Assembly: GCF_900166625.1 (NCBI RefSeq) | Contig: NZ_LT800499.1 | Coordinates: forward strand, 1,095,558-1,159,557 | DNA: 64,000 nt | Reading direction: 5' to 3' | DNA from: Halobacillus massiliensis | GTDB lineage: Bacteria > Bacillota > Bacilli > Bacillales > Halobacillaceae | Shown here: positions 34,311 through 42,447 of the stretch, piece by piece | Numbering within the stretch: the first letter of the stretch is position 1 | Layout: the number at the start of each line of letters is the position of its first letter | Notes under the pieces: generated by a model | Database searches by the model: none | What the model was told of the DNA's origin: nothing | Seen by the model: only the letters and a program-made list of their open reading frames with translations | Translations under genes and position numbers: made by a program

Positions 34311-34873
34311 TCTAAATAAGAAAATCCATAATTAATAAAATTATTGATCATCGCCGCCATCTCTTTAGGCGGCTGGTCCATATCATTCGCAATCCAGTCT
34401 TTAATCACAGAGATTGCCCCGCTGATCGCAAAAGAGCTTAAATATCTCGATTCATCCATATTAACATCATTTTCATTCATCAGGTTATTCATCATAAAAC
34501 GTCTCGTTAATTCCATCAACCGTTTTTCAAACGTAGGAACAGCATCTTTATTGAGAAAGGTTTGAAACATAAATTTGTTTTCAACGATGTATTCAAGAAT
34601 TTTTTCTGTCAGCTGGCGTGATTCTTCTTCGATTTCGTAGCTGTAGCTGTTTAAATAACTACTCATATCCTCTGTAATCTCTTCTTCTATTTTCTCCAGT
34701 AAATCATAGTGATCGGAAAAATGGGTGTAAAAGGTCGAGCGGTTAATATCTGCAATTTCGCATATTTCTTTTACAGTAATATCAGAGATCGGTTTTTTAG
34801 AAAGCAATGTAATTAGACTTTCCTTCAGCACATTTCTCGTATATTTTTTACGGCGGTCCAGCTTCTCGTTCAT
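34307..34873 (-). CDS. TetR-family regulator of the MMPL operon
   Basis: A 188-residue TetR protein. DRRKKYTRNVLKESLITLL, then ISDITVKEICEIADINRSTFYTHF, is the DNA-binding domain; the rest is a helical ligand domain. ATG 34873 follows AAAAAGGGAGC on its strand; a longer in-frame start is possible but lacks that site. It diverges from the MMPL gene across a region full of CCAACA half-sites, so it probably represses both promoters. Confidence 0.88.
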   Translation of the reverse strand: MNEKLDRRKKYTRNVLKESLITLLSKKPISDITVKEICEIADINRSTFYTHFSDHYDLLEKIEEEITEDMSSYLNSYSYEIEEESRQLTEKILEYIVENKFMFQTFLNKDAVPTFEKRLMELTRRFMMNNLMNENDVNMDESRYLSSFAISGAISVIKDWIANDMDQPPKEMAAMINNFINYGFSYLD

Positions 34874-34920
34874 TGTAAAAGCTCCCTTTTTGTTAAAGTT
34901 TTGTGACAATCCAACAAAAC

Positions 34921-34995
34921 CCCAACATAGTGTTGGGTAACTGACAAAATATAGAAAACTGTTTGTTGAATATCCAACACCGTGTCAAATACAAT
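34921..34995. promoter_or_regulatory. Divergent tetR/MMPL regulatory region with palindromes
   Basis: CCCAACA TAG TGTTGGG (34921-34937) is a perfect 7-bp-arm palindrome. TGTTG AATATC CAACA (34964-34979) is a second. TTGAAT (34966-34971), 18-bp spacer and TACAAT (34990-34995) give a promoter for the MMPL gene overlapped by the second palindrome. Confidence 0.65.
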
Positions 34996-35104
34996 ATTAG
35001 AGTGTACCACTGGGATATGCAAGAGAGGATGACGTCTTATCGACCTGCCATCAAGAATTATTAAACATAGAAAAAGCATTGTTATTATTTTTATACTTGT
35101 TACT

Positions 35105-37090
35105 TTGATTAGTGCGGTGGCTCAGTTTGCCGTATCCGTTAACTATAATATGGTTGACTACCTTCCGGAGGATTCACCGTCCATGGAAGCGGTGGATTTA
35201 ATGGAGAAAGAGTTTGATACACCGATGGAGAATGCACGGGTCATGATTAAGGATGTCTCCATTACCGAGGCGCTCGATTACAAAGAGAAGCTGGAAGGGA
35301 TTGAAGGGGTTACGAGCATCATGTGGCTTGATGATGTCACAGATGTGAAAGTTCCCCTGGAAGTGTCCGATCAAAATACGGTGGAAGCCTATTATGAGAA
35401 TGGAGCCGCTTTGTACTCTATCCATATTAATGAAGGGGATGAAGTGGCAGCGACTGATGCGATTTATGAGCTGATTGGAGAAGAGAATGCGATATCAGGG
35501 GAAGCGTTAGACACCGCAGTTTCCCAAAAAATGACTGGCAATGAATCCATGCATGCCGCAGCTCTCCTTGTACCTATTATTATTATAATCTTAATTTTAT
35601 CCACAACTTCCTGGCTGGAACCTGTATTCTTCCTGACAGCTATCGGAGTCTCCGTCCTTATTAACTTAGGAACGAATATTTTTATCGGAGAAGTTTCGTT
35701 TGTCACCCAATCGGTGGCTCCTATTCTGCAGCTCGCGGTGTCACTTGATTATGCGATATTCCTGCTGCACAGTTTTTCTGACTTTCGAAAGGATGGCAGG
35801 GAGGCAACTGAAGCGATGAGGATGGCCATCAAACGATCCTTCCCGGCTATAACTGCCAGTGCTTCAACGACGTTCTTCGGCTTTACCGCCTTAACGTTTA
35901 TGGAATTCGGAATTGGAGCCGACTTAGGACTCAATTTGTTAAAAGGAATACTGTTAAGCTTTATTAGTGTTATTGTCTTCTTACCGGCTTTGACTCTTAT
36001 GTTCTATCCCTGGATTGACCGGACCCAGCATAAGCCGTTCATCCCAGCGTTTAAAGGGATCGGCAAGCGGGTAATGAAGCTCAGATTCTTAGGCCTATTT
36101 CTCGTTCTGCTCGTCATTGTACCTGCCTTCCTTGCCCAGCAGAACACTAATTTCCTATATGGAACGGGAAACCATCCAGAAGAGACGAGAGCTGCGCAAG
36201 ATGAAGCGGCAATTGATGATACTTTCGGGAAAAATATGCCGATGGTCCTGCTGGTCCCACAAGGAGACCGTGGAAAAGAAGAAGAGCTTGTGCAGGATTT
36301 AGAAAGCCTGCCCGAAGTGTCCAGTGTCTTATCTTATGTTAACAGGGTCGGTGCAGCGATCCCACCAGCCTATTTAGATAAGTCGACAACCGAACAGTTT
36401 TACTCGGATAACTATGCCAGATTAACCCTATATACAGAAACAGAAGCAGAAGGTGAAGAAACTTTTTCACTGATCGATCAGATACAAGAAACGGCTGATT
36501 CCTATTATGACGATACCCATCTGTTAGGTGAAAGTGTCACCCTTTTTGATATTAAAAATATCGTCGAGAAGGATAATCAGCTCGTTAATATTCTGACCAT
36601 TGTGACCATTGCACTGGTGCTGCTTATTACCTTTCGATCATTATCGATTCCGGTTGTTCTGCTGCTGACCATTCAGGCTTCTGTATGGCTCAATCTGGCC
36701 GTACCGTATTTTACGGACACATCGCTTGTCTATATCGGTTACCTGCTGATCAGTACGATCCAGCTTGCCGCAACAGTAGACTACGGAATCTTAATTACAG
36801 AGAACTACTATCATCTAAGAAAAGAAATGCCGGCAATGAAAGCTATTAAGAAAACAATTGATGATAAAATCTTTGCGATTCTTATCTCTGCCTCTATTTT
36901 ATCGAGTGTCGGTTTTATATTAGGCTGGACTTCCTCCAACCCTATCGTGTCGTCTATCGGGCTTTTATTAGGGCGGGGAGCACTGCTTGCATTCATCATG
37001 GTTGTATTCGTACTGCCTGCACTGCTAGTCATATTAGATAAAGTCATTGAAAAAACAACGTGGAAATCAAATTTTCATAAGGGGAAATGA
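35105..37090 (+). CDS. MMPL/RND-family transporter, 5' end apparently frameshifted
   Basis: At least 661 residues of an MMPL-type RND exporter: two repeats of an extracellular domain plus a six-helix sterol-sensing-like block (VSLDYAIFLLHSF, later AATVDYGILITENYY with the proton-relay Asp-Tyr pairs). The nearest in-frame start, TTG 35105, cuts into the first helix. Upstream the same frame encodes a fitting N-terminus, RLIDLPSRIIKHRKSIV (35033 onward), but begins with a stop. An ATG at 35029 would join it if one base of ATGACGTCT were absent. So there is a one-base insertion just after the start codon, or a non-canonical start. It exports lipids or drugs together with the next gene product. 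Confidence 0.85.
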   Translation: MISAVAQFAVSVNYNMVDYLPEDSPSMEAVDLMEKEFDTPMENARVMIKDVSITEALDYKEKLEGIEGVTSIMWLDDVTDVKVPLEVSDQNTVEAYYENGAALYSIHINEGDEVAATDAIYELIGEENAISGEALDTAVSQKMTGNESMHAAALLVPIIIIILILSTTSWLEPVFFLTAIGVSVLINLGTNIFIGEVSFVTQSVAPILQLAVSLDYAIFLLHSFSDFRKDGREATEAMRMAIKRSFPAITASASTTFFGFTALTFMEFGIGADLGLNLLKGILLSFISVIVFLPALTLMFYPWIDRTQHKPFIPAFKGIGKRVMKLRFLGLFLVLLVIVPAFLAQQNTNFLYGTGNHPEETRAAQDEAAIDDTFGKNMPMVLLVPQGDRGKEEELVQDLESLPEVSSVLSYVNRVGAAIPPAYLDKSTTEQFYSDNYARLTLYTETEAEGEETFSLIDQIQETADSYYDDTHLLGESVTLFDIKNIVEKDNQLVNILTIVTIALVLLITFRSLSIPVVLLLTIQASVWLNLAVPYFTDTSLVYIGYLLISTIQLAATVDYGILITENYYHLRKEMPAMKAIKKTIDDKIFAILISASILSSVGFILGWTSSNPIVSSIGLLLGRGALLAFIMVVFVLPALLVILDKVIEKTTWKSNFHKGK

Positions 37091-37092
37091 AG

Positions 37093-38913
37093 ATGAAACA
37101 TAAACGTATCACTGCACTTTCCATGTCATTTCTTCTCCTTCTTTCAACTATTCCTGTATCCGCTGAGGAAAACCCCTCTTCGGAAAAAGAGAAAACCGAG
37201 GGAGAGGGTTCCTATGCAGAGAAGCATGAAGTGGTATACGCCAATTTGGATGCTGCCGGGGACCAAAAGGAGATGTATGTGGTTAATAACTTTAGTATTC
37301 AGGATCCGGGGAAAATCGTGGACCACGGGCCTTACTCAAGTATTCAAAATTTAACCGATACGACAGCCATCGAACAAACGGATGATCGCGTGGAAATGAC
37401 AGCAACTGACGAAGAATTTTATTACCAGGGGAATCTTGAAGATAAGCCGCTGCCATGGAATGTTGATATTTCCTATAAGCTGGACGGGAAAGAAATGGAC
37501 CCTGAAGATTTATTAGGAAAAGAGGGTGCTCTTGAGATTCAGATCGAAACGAGTAAGAATGATGAGGCGGATGAAGTATTTTTTGAAAATTATCCGCTGC
37601 AGATCAGCTTCACACTGAATTCTAAACTCTATGAAAACATCGATGCCCCTGATGGAACACTGGCAAATGCCGGTAAAAACCGCCATGTCACTTTTATGGC
37701 AATGCCTGAAAAAGAAGGCAGCTTTACCTTAACCGCAGATGTAAAAGACCTGGAGATGGAAAGCATCGAGATCGCAGCAGTTCCGTCATCCCTTTCCATT
37801 GATGCACCTGATACGGGAGCGATGACCGATGATTTTAACTCCTTAGCTAATGCTACTTCAGAAATTAACACAGGCGTTGGACAATTAAGAAATGGAATTG
37901 CAGAGCTGAACGATGGCGCTGAAAGTTTATATAATGGCTCTGCTCAATATAATAATGGAATTCAAGAGCTGGATAATGGATCCGCAGAGCTTGTAGAAGG
38001 ATCTGCTGCTATTCAGTCTTCCCTGCAGCAAATGAATGAAGCTGTCGGTGCCGGCACATCTGGTGATATCAATCTGGGAGATCTAACAGAAATGGAAGAT
38101 GACTTACGTGAGCTGGCCGGCGGGCTGCAGGAAGCTGAAGATCGTCTTCGCAGCTTACAAGAACAGTACGGCCAGGCTCGTCAAGACCTCTCACAGTCTG
38201 TCGAATCTATCCCTGGCTATGAAATAGGTGAAGAGGACATTCAGGCTCTTTATGACAGCGGAGCTGACGAGGAAGTCGTCGATCAGCTTGTGGAAACATA
38301 CGAAGCTTCTAAGGAAGTAAAACAATCGTATGGAAGTGCTGCAGAAGCATTTGATGCAGTTCACCCGGCACTTGAAACGAGTATAGGAACATTAAGCGAG
38401 ATTAATACAAATCTTGATACAGTAACAGAAGAAGTCAGCGGCGCGCTTAAAAGTATCGATATTGATGAATCGATCCGCCAGCTCCAGGATGGTGTAGAGA
38501 CCTTATCATCCAACTATAACAGCTTCCATGCCGGACTGACGGAATACACAGGAGGCGTCTCGCAATTAGCCGGTTCCTATCAGGAAATTCATAACGGTAT
38601 AGGCGAATTATCGAATGGAACAAGCGAGCTTGAAAACGGAGCAACTGAACTTCAGGAAGGAACGTCCCAGCTGGCTGATTCTACAAATGACATTCCCGGG
38701 CAGATGGAGAGCGAAATCGATAGTATGATGGATGAATACGATACATCAGACTTCGAGCCCGTTTCCTTTGTATCTTCTGAAAATGAAAAGGTAGAATCTG
38801 TACAGTTTGTCATTAAAACAGAGAGCATTAAGAAACCTGCCGATGAAGAAGAAACAAACCAGGAAGAAGAGGAAAAAAGCTTCTGGACCCGTTTTCTTGA
38901 CCTTTTCAGATAA
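37093..38913 (+). CDS. Secreted coiled-coil protein with YhgE/Pip-like repeats
   Basis: A 606-residue exported protein. Signal peptide ends near PVSAEE. The central part (residues about 255-320 and 495-550) carries 7- and 11-residue repeats such as GIAELNDGAESLYNGS and NGTSELENGATELQEG, seen in YhgE/Pip-type proteins, with long helical heptads between. The C-terminus is acidic then basic (FWTRFLDLF), possibly membrane-associated. It starts at the stop of the MMPL gene and is translationally coupled. The pair recalls MMPL-YhgE units in Firmicutes; the job is probably to help the exporter across the wall (inference). Confidence 0.75.
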   Translation: MKHKRITALSMSFLLLLSTIPVSAEENPSSEKEKTEGEGSYAEKHEVVYANLDAAGDQKEMYVVNNFSIQDPGKIVDHGPYSSIQNLTDTTAIEQTDDRVEMTATDEEFYYQGNLEDKPLPWNVDISYKLDGKEMDPEDLLGKEGALEIQIETSKNDEADEVFFENYPLQISFTLNSKLYENIDAPDGTLANAGKNRHVTFMAMPEKEGSFTLTADVKDLEMESIEIAAVPSSLSIDAPDTGAMTDDFNSLANATSEINTGVGQLRNGIAELNDGAESLYNGSAQYNNGIQELDNGSAELVEGSAAIQSSLQQMNEAVGAGTSGDINLGDLTEMEDDLRELAGGLQEAEDRLRSLQEQYGQARQDLSQSVESIPGYEIGEEDIQALYDSGADEEVVDQLVETYEASKEVKQSYGSAAEAFDAVHPALETSIGTLSEINTNLDTVTEEVSGALKSIDIDESIRQLQDGVETLSSNYNSFHAGLTEYTGGVSQLAGSYQEIHNGIGELSNGTSELENGATELQEGTSQLADSTNDIPGQMESEIDSMMDEYDTSDFEPVSFVSSENEKVESVQFVIKTESIKKPADEEETNQEEEEKSFWTRFLDLFR

Positions 38914-38920
38914 TAGATTA

Positions 38921-38952
38921 AAAGCTTCCCTTATTTAGGGAAGCTTTTTTTA
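38921..38952 (+). terminator. Intrinsic terminator of the MMPL operon
   Basis: AAAAGCTTCCC and GGGAAGCTTTT arms, then T run. Confidence 0.9.
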
Positions 38953-38996
38953 TTATTAGATGAATAAGTTTTAGGGGGGACCGTTTGTCATAGATT

Positions 38997-39096
38997 CGGA
39001 CCGGGAGAAACATTTTGCTTTCCATGCTTGAACGGCGAGTTTTCCAGAATCTCCTCTGTTCTCTCCTTCCGATATTCTCGCCGTTTCCCCGGCCCT
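38997..39096. repeat. Degenerate family A repeat (island 3)
   Basis: GCTTTCCATGCTTGAACGG, AATCTCCTCTGTTCTC and CTCGCCGTTTCCCCGGCCC keep family A order, but the terminal GGGCT hairpin is lost. Confidence 0.65.
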
Positions 39097-39198
39097 ATAT
39101 GTTTATTGAAGTAAAGAAACATTGTAATAGAATAAATCCGGTAGAAAGTTAGAAAGTGAAGGAAATTCCCTTTTTCCGTTTACCATGGTAAAGAGAGT

Positions 39199-39319
39199 CG
39201 GGCCTGGGGAAACAACTCGCTTTCCATGGGCGAACGGTGAGCTTCCTCGGGCTTTAAGCCCTCCGGATCTCACCCTGTTCTATCCTCTCATAGGAGTCTC
39301 GTCGTTTCCTCGGCACTTT
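39199..39319. repeat. Family A palindromic repeat, copy 3 (island 3)
   Basis: GGGCCTGGGGAAACAACTCGC opens it, CTTCCTCGGGCTTTAAGCCC forms the tip and GTCTCGTCGTTTCC closes it. Tags TTCCGTTTACC (39173) and GTAACGGAAC (about 39338) flank it. Confidence 0.8.
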
Positions 39320-39415
39320 ATGTTTTTTGGAGTAACGGAACATTGAGAAAGAGAAGATTATTTCCTTTAGAGCGGTTGCTGAAACTCCAGCGTTCTGTTT
39401 ATACCACCAATGATA

Positions 39416-39531
39416 AAGAGGCTGGGAAATGGCGAGACTCCTGCAGGGAGAAAGAGCCAGGGTGAGATCCACGAGTGCAACGAGCTAGCTCAGCGGCTCC
39501 CCGCGGAAAGCGAACTATTTCCCAGCCTCGT
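39416..39531. repeat. Family B palindromic repeat, copy 2 (island 3)
   Basis: GGCTGGGAAAT / ATTTCCCAGCC 11-bp arms, CTGCAGGGAG pairing with CTCCCCGCGG, and CGAGCTAGCTCAG near the tip. The tag ATAAACGGACC follows at about 39544. Confidence 0.8.
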
Positions 39532-39667
39532 TCCTCCTTATACCATAAACGGACCAGTCTCTTCTCCACCAGGGAAGCAGACCAGCCTTTTTGATCAATT
39601 TCCATTTCCAGTTGTGATACACTGAAACTACTAAAATTTTCAAAACTGAAACAGGAGGGAAAAAGCA

Positions 39668-40159
39668 TTGAACATTAAAACAGCCGACTTATGTGATGAG
39701 TATCCCGATAAAGTGAAAATCGTAGATCCGGTATTTTCAAGCTTTGGAAAAAGAAAAAGCTTCTATGGGCCGATTACTACCGTTAAGGTGAAAGATGATA
39801 ATGTTCTCGTCCGAAAAGAACTCGAAGAAATTTCTCCTGGAACTGTTTTAGTCGTTGATGGAGATGCCTCCAAAAACTGTGCATTATTAGGCGGGAATTT
39901 GGCTGAAATCGCAGCAGCAAACGGAGCTGCCGGAATTATCATAAACGGTTACGTGAGAGATGTTCTGGAACTGTGTGAAAGTGATGTGGGTGTCATCGCA
40001 TTAGGATCTATTCCTTTAAAAAGTAAAAAAGAAGGAAAAGGAAATGTGAATATACCCCTGGAGTTTGGGAACACCACATGGGTGCCAAATGATTATGTTT
40101 ATGTAGATGAAGATGGGATAATTGTTTCCTCCGAATCTTTAGACATCTCAGCTGAATAA
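39668..40159 (+). CDS. RraA-family protein (HMG aldolase / oxaloacetate decarboxylase type)
   Basis: A 163-residue RraA-fold protein. GGNLAEIAAANGAAGIIING followed by YVRD contains the G-X20-R-D motif shared with divalent-metal aldolases (4-hydroxy-4-methyl-2-oxoglutarate aldolase). In Gammaproteobacteria RraA inhibits RNase E; this host group lacks a typical RNase E, so an aldolase or decarboxylase role is more likely. TTG 39668 follows AGGAGGGAAAAAGCA. Confidence 0.85.
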   Translation: MNIKTADLCDEYPDKVKIVDPVFSSFGKRKSFYGPITTVKVKDDNVLVRKELEEISPGTVLVVDGDASKNCALLGGNLAEIAAANGAAGIIINGYVRDVLELCESDVGVIALGSIPLKSKKEGKGNVNIPLEFGNTTWVPNDYVYVDEDGIIVSSESLDISAE

Positions 40160-40160
40160 A

Positions 40161-40200
40161 AAAATGAAAGGTACTTTTAAAGGTACCTTTCATTTTTTAT
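40161..40200. terminator. Bidirectional terminator between rraA and the repeat protein
   Basis: AAATGAAAGGTACCTTT-type symmetry: AAAATGAAAGGTAC and GTACCTTTCATTTT arms with A and T flanks, between convergent genes. Confidence 0.85.
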
Positions 40201-42380
40201 CAGTAATAGGGATTTCTTTGATAGTAATAGGGACTAACCATTTGACCCTGGACGCCACCTTGACCTGGAATCATACTTCCACCAGGCATGCCCGGCATCA
40301 TGCCTCCACCAGGCATACCGCCTTGACCGCCGCCATTGCCCTGTCCGGGCATGCCCGGCATCATGCCTCCGCCAGGCATACCGCCTTGACCGCCGCCATT
40401 GCCCTGTCCGGGCATGCCCGGCATCATGCCTCCGCCAGGCATACCGCCTTGACCGCCGCCATTGCCCTGTCCGGGCATACCCGGCATCATGCCTCCGCCA
40501 GGCATACCGCCTTGACCGCCGCCATTGCCCTGTCCGGGCATACCCGGCATCATGCCTCCGCCAGGCATACCGCCTTGACCGCCGCCATTGCCCTGTCCGG
40601 GCATGCCCGGCATCATGCCTCCGCCAGGCATACCGCCTTGACCGCCGCCATTGCCCTGTCCGGGCATGCCCGGCATCATGCCTCCGCCAGGCATACCGCC
40701 TTGACCGCCGCCATTGCCCTGTCCGGGCATACCCGGCATCATGCCTCCGCCAGGCATACCGCCTTGACCGCCGCCATTGCCCTGTCCGGGCATACCCGGC
40801 ATCATGCCTCCGCCAGGCATACCGCCTTGACCGCCGCCATTGCCCTGTCCGGGCATGCCCGGCATCATGCCTCCGCCAGGCATACCGCCTTGACCGCCGC
40901 CATTGCCCTGTCCGGGCATGCCCGGCATCATGCCTCCGCCAGGCATACCGCCTTGACCGCCGCCATTGCCCTGTCCGGGCATACCCGGCATCATGCCTCC
41001 GCCAGGCATACCGCCTTGACCGCCGCCATTGCCCTGTCCGGGCATACCCGGCATCATGCCTCCGCCAGGCATACCGCCTTGACCGCCGCCATTGCCCTGT
41101 CCGGGCATGCCCGGCATCATGCCTCCGCCAGGCATACCGCCTTGACCGCCGCCATTGCCCTGTCCGGGCATGCCCGGCATCATGCCTCCGCCAGGCATAC
41201 CGCCTTGACCGCCGCCATTGCCCTGTCCGGGCATACCCGGCATCATGCCTCCGCCAGGCATACCGCCTTGACCGCCGCCATTGCCCTGTCCGGGCATACC
41301 CGGCATCATGCCTCCGCCAGGCATACCGCCTTGACCGCCGCCATTGCCCTGTCCGGGCATGCCCGGCATCATGCCTCCGCCAGGCATACCGCCTTGACCG
41401 CCGCCATTGCCCTGTCCGGGCATGCCCGGCATCATGCCTCCGCCAGGCATACCGCCTTGACCGCCGCCATTGCCCTGTCCGGGCATACCCGGCATCATGC
41501 CTCCGCCAGGCATACCGCCTTGACCGCCGCCATTGCCCTGTCCGGGCATACCCGGCATCATGCCTCCGCCAGGCATACCGCCTTGACCGCCGCCATTGCC
41601 CTGTCCGGGCATGCCCGGCATCATGCCTCCGCCAGGCATACCGCCTTGACCGCCGCCATTGCCCTGTCCGGGCATGCCCGGCATCATGCCTCCGCCAGGC
41701 ATACCGCCTTGACCGCCGCCATTGCCCTGTCCGGGCATACCCGGCATCATGCCTCCGCCAGGCATACCGCCTTGACCGCCGCCATTGCCCTGTCCGGGCA
41801 TACCCGGCATCATGCCTCCGCCAGGCATACCGCCTTGACCGCCGCCATTGCCCTGTCCGGGCATGCCCGGCATCATGCCTCCGCCAGGCATACCGCCTTG
41901 ACCGCCGCCATTGCCCTGTCCGGGCATGCCCGGCATCATGCCTCCGCCAGGCATACCGCCTTGACCGCCGCCATTGCCCTGTCCGGGCATACCCGGCATC
42001 ATGCCTCCGCCAGGCATACCGCCTTGACCGCCGCCATTGCCCTGTCCGGGCATACCCGGCATCATGCCTCCGCCAGGCATACCGCCTTGACCGCCGCCAT
42101 TGCCCTGTCCGGGCATGCCCGGCATCATGCCTCCGCCAGGCATACCGCCTTGTTCCTGACCGTTACCTCCATTATCGCCATTCCCTCCATTCTGTCCTTG
42201 AGGAATTCCGCCTTGTCCGGCTCCTTGAAGGGAAATTGGAAAGCATACAACAGAGAGTTCTTCTTCCTCTGAAGTAGTGATCGTTCCTTCCAAACCGCCT
42301 TCAAAACCAGCTTCATCCTTTGGAATACAGACATAGCCTACCCGCTGTCTTGGATACGAGTAAGGATAATAATAATACAT
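40200..42380 (-). CDS. Methionine/glycine/proline-rich repeat protein of unknown function
   Basis: A 726-residue protein. Residues 1-78 are unique: Tyr-rich start (MYYYYPYSYP), YVCIPKDEAGFEGGLEG, EELSVVCFPI (two Cys), then Gly/Asn/Gln. About residues 79-700 are tandem copies of a 21-residue unit, GGMPGGGMMPGMPGQGNGGG plus Q. The tail is GQMVSPYYYQRNPYY. Each unit has four Met, so about one residue in six is Met. Glycine does not occur every third residue, so it is not collagen-like. No signal peptide or membrane helix. AAGGAGG lies 10 bp before ATG 42380. Tyr-rich ends recall spore coat or exosporium proteins; role unknown. Confidence 0.8.
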   Translation of the reverse strand: MYYYYPYSYPRQRVGYVCIPKDEAGFEGGLEGTITTSEEEELSVVCFPISLQGAGQGGIPQGQNGGNGDNGGNGQEQGGMPGGGMMPGMPGQGNGGGQGGMPGGGMMPGMPGQGNGGGQGGMPGGGMMPGMPGQGNGGGQGGMPGGGMMPGMPGQGNGGGQGGMPGGGMMPGMPGQGNGGGQGGMPGGGMMPGMPGQGNGGGQGGMPGGGMMPGMPGQGNGGGQGGMPGGGMMPGMPGQGNGGGQGGMPGGGMMPGMPGQGNGGGQGGMPGGGMMPGMPGQGNGGGQGGMPGGGMMPGMPGQGNGGGQGGMPGGGMMPGMPGQGNGGGQGGMPGGGMMPGMPGQGNGGGQGGMPGGGMMPGMPGQGNGGGQGGMPGGGMMPGMPGQGNGGGQGGMPGGGMMPGMPGQGNGGGQGGMPGGGMMPGMPGQGNGGGQGGMPGGGMMPGMPGQGNGGGQGGMPGGGMMPGMPGQGNGGGQGGMPGGGMMPGMPGQGNGGGQGGMPGGGMMPGMPGQGNGGGQGGMPGGGMMPGMPGQGNGGGQGGMPGGGMMPGMPGQGNGGGQGGMPGGGMMPGMPGQGNGGGQGGMPGGGMMPGMPGQGNGGGQGGMPGGGMMPGMPGQGNGGGQGGMPGGGMMPGMPGQGNGGGQGGMPGGGMMPGMPGQGNGGGQGGMPGGGMMPGMPGQGNGGGQGGMPGGGMMPGMPGGSMIPGQGGVQGQMVSPYYYQRNPYY
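40290..42150. repeat. 63-bp tandem repeat array with 252-bp higher-order period
   Basis: Twenty-nine 63-bp units inside the repeat-protein gene, plus a diverged edge unit at 40287. All units read identically except one site, GGGCATGCCC versus GGGCATACCC, a synonymous GGC/GGT glycine change on the coding strand. From low to high coordinate the states run GGAA seven times, then G. The true repeat is thus four units (252 bp). The array is far more GC-rich than its surroundings and has no stop in the opposite frame. Confidence 0.95.
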
Positions 42381-42447
42381 GTGACTTTCGCCTCCTTAAC
42401 ATACACCCTCATCGTATGCTTACCCTCTTTTTTGGGAACCTACTTTT

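Noticed and set aside
40290-42150. Collagen-like repeat or CRISPR array
   Set aside because: Glycine is not at every third residue, and there are no unique spacers; units are contiguous and coding.
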